DNA of 64,000 bases. Origin: Megaleporinus macrocephalus (Eukaryota > Chordata > Actinopteri > Characiformes > Anostomidae). Shown piece by piece: positions 62,201 to 64,000 of the stretch. Under the pieces are notes generated by a model, which was given only the letters and a program-made list of their open reading frames with translations, did not search any database and was not told the DNA's origin. The position numbers were made by a program, and so were the translations under genes. The stretch lies in assembly GCA_021613375.1 (NCBI GenBank), contig CM038726.1:15544341-15608340 (forward strand). The letters run 5' to 3'. Numbering within the stretch: the stretch's first letter is position 1; every line of letters starts with the position of its first letter.

Positions 62201-63404
62201 TGGATGACAGTAGATTGAATCATTACTTAAAACAACATTCAGGCAGTTTGGTGTTGGCTGAATGTTCTAAATGTAGGTAGCTGGTTCTGAACCAACTCAT
62301 CTACCCTCAGCAGTAAAGCAAAGCAGTAAATATACTTGAATGTGCCACATGAAGGCTTATATTTCACTGCCGGCTGATAGAAAGATTTGATTGGTCCTTG
62401 CAACAGGACTTTGACTAAAATTGGTTTAAAGTAGGTTAGGATATAAGTAAGTGTCAGTATAAGTAAGTGAGTGTTTATATGTAGGAAACATTAGGAACCC
62501 TCTCATTCAGACACTACTGCAGTGCTTCTAACAATATTCACTGTGATTCTTTTATACAGGCATTGTAAACACAGCAAGCGCCAGCACCACATGCTGACCA
62601 ATCTTATGTGACATATTTGAATTTAATTCCACACGACCTGTTAGTGTTTTATTTAATTTTAGTTAACCGTTTTATGATTTTAATTTCAGTTTTTACTTTA
62701 CCATTCTTTTATTTAGATTTGTATTACTCTTATATTATATCATTATTACTACTATTATTATCTTTATTACTTTTACTATTTTGAGTTTTACTACTATATT
62801 TATATCCATTTTTTTTACAGATTTTTTTTTTACTTATTCTTGGTTTTAGTTTCTTATTCAGTTTTTATTTGTTTTTTTTATACAATTGATCTTACTTAAT
62901 TTTGTTATTTTGTTTATATTGTTTTTTTCTATTTTAAGTACTCATATTAAAATTAATTAAAATTAATTTTCCATCCCTTTTTGTTAAAATTGTAATGCTC
63001 GGCTACATGCTAAATGAGGGTCTCCCTCAATGTACTCCCGAGTGAAAATAAAGTATGATTGATTGAATTGAGTTAGAATGTACTACCAATTAAATTATTA
63101 AATTAGTTAAAAATTACATTTCTTCCCTCTTTATAAAGAGAATGGAACAGCTCTTTTAAGGAATCGTCCAGCTTCTGTCCAGCAGTGGTTTCTATACTCA
63201 CCTTAGCCACAGCATTAGCAGTGTCTTCGGTTTGCTCGGAAGTGTTGCTAGCTAGCGTAGCATTCTCCAGCGCAGGCCTCAGCGCTCTTTCAGCCTGCCT
63301 CACCTTTTTCTTCACCTCCGTCAAAATCTTCTCCTCCATGACGCTGTCTCGCTTCAGGGCTGCCCTGGTCTGCGTCCGCAGGACAGGCCATTCCTGGTCT
63401 ATGC
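56290..63404 (-). CDS. lamc3: lamc3, laminin gamma-3 (last four coding exons)
   Basis: Secreted basement-membrane chain that forms the laminin heterotrimer through its C-terminal coiled coil. Exons in transcript order: 63202-63404, 61917-62060, 59524-59623, 56290-56540 (TGA 56290-56292). Phases close at each junction (0, 0 and 1). The encoded segment is heptad-like throughout, with two potential N-glycosylation sites (ENAT, SNTS) in the first exon and a Cys near the end (LPKEC), at the place where gamma chains bond to beta. The family is clear from the C-terminal pattern (KYDRVL...SPALSGKI...LPKEC). The paralogue (gamma-3, not gamma-1) rests on linkage to aif1l and on the lack of Glu at the third position from the end. 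N-terminal domains lie right of the window. Confidence 0.85.
56964..57338. mobile_element. Tc1-derived MITE
   Basis: 375-bp element flanked by TA, with long inverted ends cagtacagaccaaaagg / ggtctgtactg and ttctcattcaaagag / ctctttgaatgagaa. It has an internal hairpin built from the caaagtagccaccttttgctt motif, a piece I associate with Tc1 transposase 3' ends. In the last lamc3 intron. Confidence 0.75.
58100..58359 (+). promoter_or_regulatory. candidate + strand promoter and first exon inside a lamc3 intron
   Basis: GC/CpG-rich block (ggccggtagc, gtgggcggga, gtgacgca: GC-box-like and CRE-like) in otherwise AT-rich intron. It is followed at 58342-58359 by an ATG reading MVDDEE that stops exactly at a strong donor (gtgagt). 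This is the architecture of a short first coding exon. I could not find or recognise a second exon to the right. It might instead be a noncoding transcript or chance. Confidence 0.3.
59881..61131 (-). mobile_element. Tc1-family transposon, nearly intact
   Basis: 1251 bp with TA duplication (59879-59880 and 61132-61133). Inverted ends begin caggggttggacaatgaaa. The transposase is read on the - strand: an N-terminal part from 60954 with a paired-type HTH (ARLAGASVTKKA, SRATVSRVM) and a basic hook (CGRKRKLSEKD), then a catalytic part to 59931 with FSDEST, YQDDNAPIHTA and SPDLNIIEPLW supplying Asp, Asp and Glu. A single frameshift near 60685 separates the two parts, inside the segment after TAALITAELN. 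Sits in the lamc3 intron between 59623 and 61917. Confidence 0.9.
59931..60954 (-). pseudogene. Tc1 transposase with one frameshift
   Basis: About 340 residues across two frames, the usual Tc1 transposase size. All three catalytic acids are visible (DD34E type). The C-terminus TDAVLAAKGGPTPY matches the usual end of this subfamily. Only one break was noticed, so the copy is young. It needs no restoration to be interpreted; as it stands it cannot make the full protein. Confidence 0.85.
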
Positions 63405-64000
63405 CTGTGCCAGAGGAGGCAATTACATAGTGTTATATTCTATATTCTATTCACCCAGTTGTACTCTTTTCTGTTCTGCTGTTTATTAGGCTTCTGTTCC
63501 ACTCTTTCCTGCCCTGTTGTCTTTCCTGCAGTCTCTATTCAGTTCTGTTTTATTCTATTCTATGCAACTGATAGTGAGTTGATTCCAAAACTTCCAAATT
63601 CTTTGAATCCAGCGATTCTGGAAGTCAGGGTCAACTCTTGGCCAATGACTCTAACTCTTTTTTTGCCCCCCATAATTTGCTCAAGGGACATTCCGAAGAA
63701 GGAGAGTGTTACGCAGGAGAGAGTTTGAGTAAGGTTTGTTTAATTAACAGCTTTAAACAAGGCCAGGGCTGCTCGCCAGCACAAACACTGCTTACAGAAG
63801 CAGATTCTATTTGTCATGCACTGTAATTATTTGTGTTAAACAATTACTAGAAACAGTAAAAAAAATGATTAGAAAAGATGGTCCCTGTTGTTTCTCTGCT
63901 TTATCATCAGCTCTGGCTCAAGCTTGCATAAAATTAAGAGGAGTTCAGGAGTCGATGGCAGGAGATGAGAGTTGGTGTTGATTCTAGGAATCATGCATCA

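Noticed and set aside
1..64000. CRISPR arrays, prophage, bacterial operons or tRNA genes
   Set aside because: No spaced palindromic arrays, no dense unidirectional genes and no cloverleaf with intact A and B boxes outside the SINE heads.

Overview
The window is vertebrate nuclear DNA, almost certainly a ray-finned fish. It has compact multi-exon genes with GT-AG introns, AT-rich introns full of microsatellites, and many Tc1/mariner, hAT and pogo-like DNA elements plus tRNA-derived SINEs. Several repeats resemble families I associate with otophysan fishes (characins, catfishes, knifefishes); that narrower placement is an impression, not a proof. No bacterial-type operons, tRNA genes, rRNA genes or CRISPR arrays were seen.

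Layout: (1) 1-11.8 kb, + strand: the 3' part of hexb (lysosomal beta-hexosaminidase, GH20), nine exons seen, with the 5' exons left of the window. (2) 11.9-27.2 kb, - strand: complete gfm2 (mitochondrial ribosome-recycling GTPase EF-G2mt), 20 coding exons joining to 762 codons, tail-to-tail with hexb. (3) 27.2-35.8 kb: repeat-rich interval that probably includes the aif1l 3'UTR. (4) 35.8-49.3 kb, - strand: complete aif1l (EF-hand actin-binding protein, 148 aa) in six coding exons. (5) 49.3-55.5 kb: intergenic, with a decayed pogo/Tigger-like element, a SINE and a frame-broken coiled-coil-like coding remnant. (6) 55.5-64 kb, - strand: the last four coding exons of lamc3 (laminin gamma-3). One intron carries a nearly intact Tc1 transposon and another holds a candidate nested + strand start site.

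The most interesting signal is in hexb. The exon encoding the end of the substrate pocket is present twice (4469-4643 and 7869-8046). Both copies are open, have identical entry and exit phases and are about half identical in protein. One carries a beta-subunit-like Asp at the specificity position; the other carries the Asn-Arg pair of the alpha subunit (HEXA). Using both, or neither, causes a frameshift and an early stop. Only one-at-a-time use is productive, so the gene looks built to make two hexosaminidase isoforms with different charge preference.

hexb-gfm2 matches a pair on human 5q13, and lamc3-aif1l matches a pair on human 9q34. The window therefore spans a junction between two blocks that are unlinked in human. 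Apart from that, the four genes have unrelated jobs.
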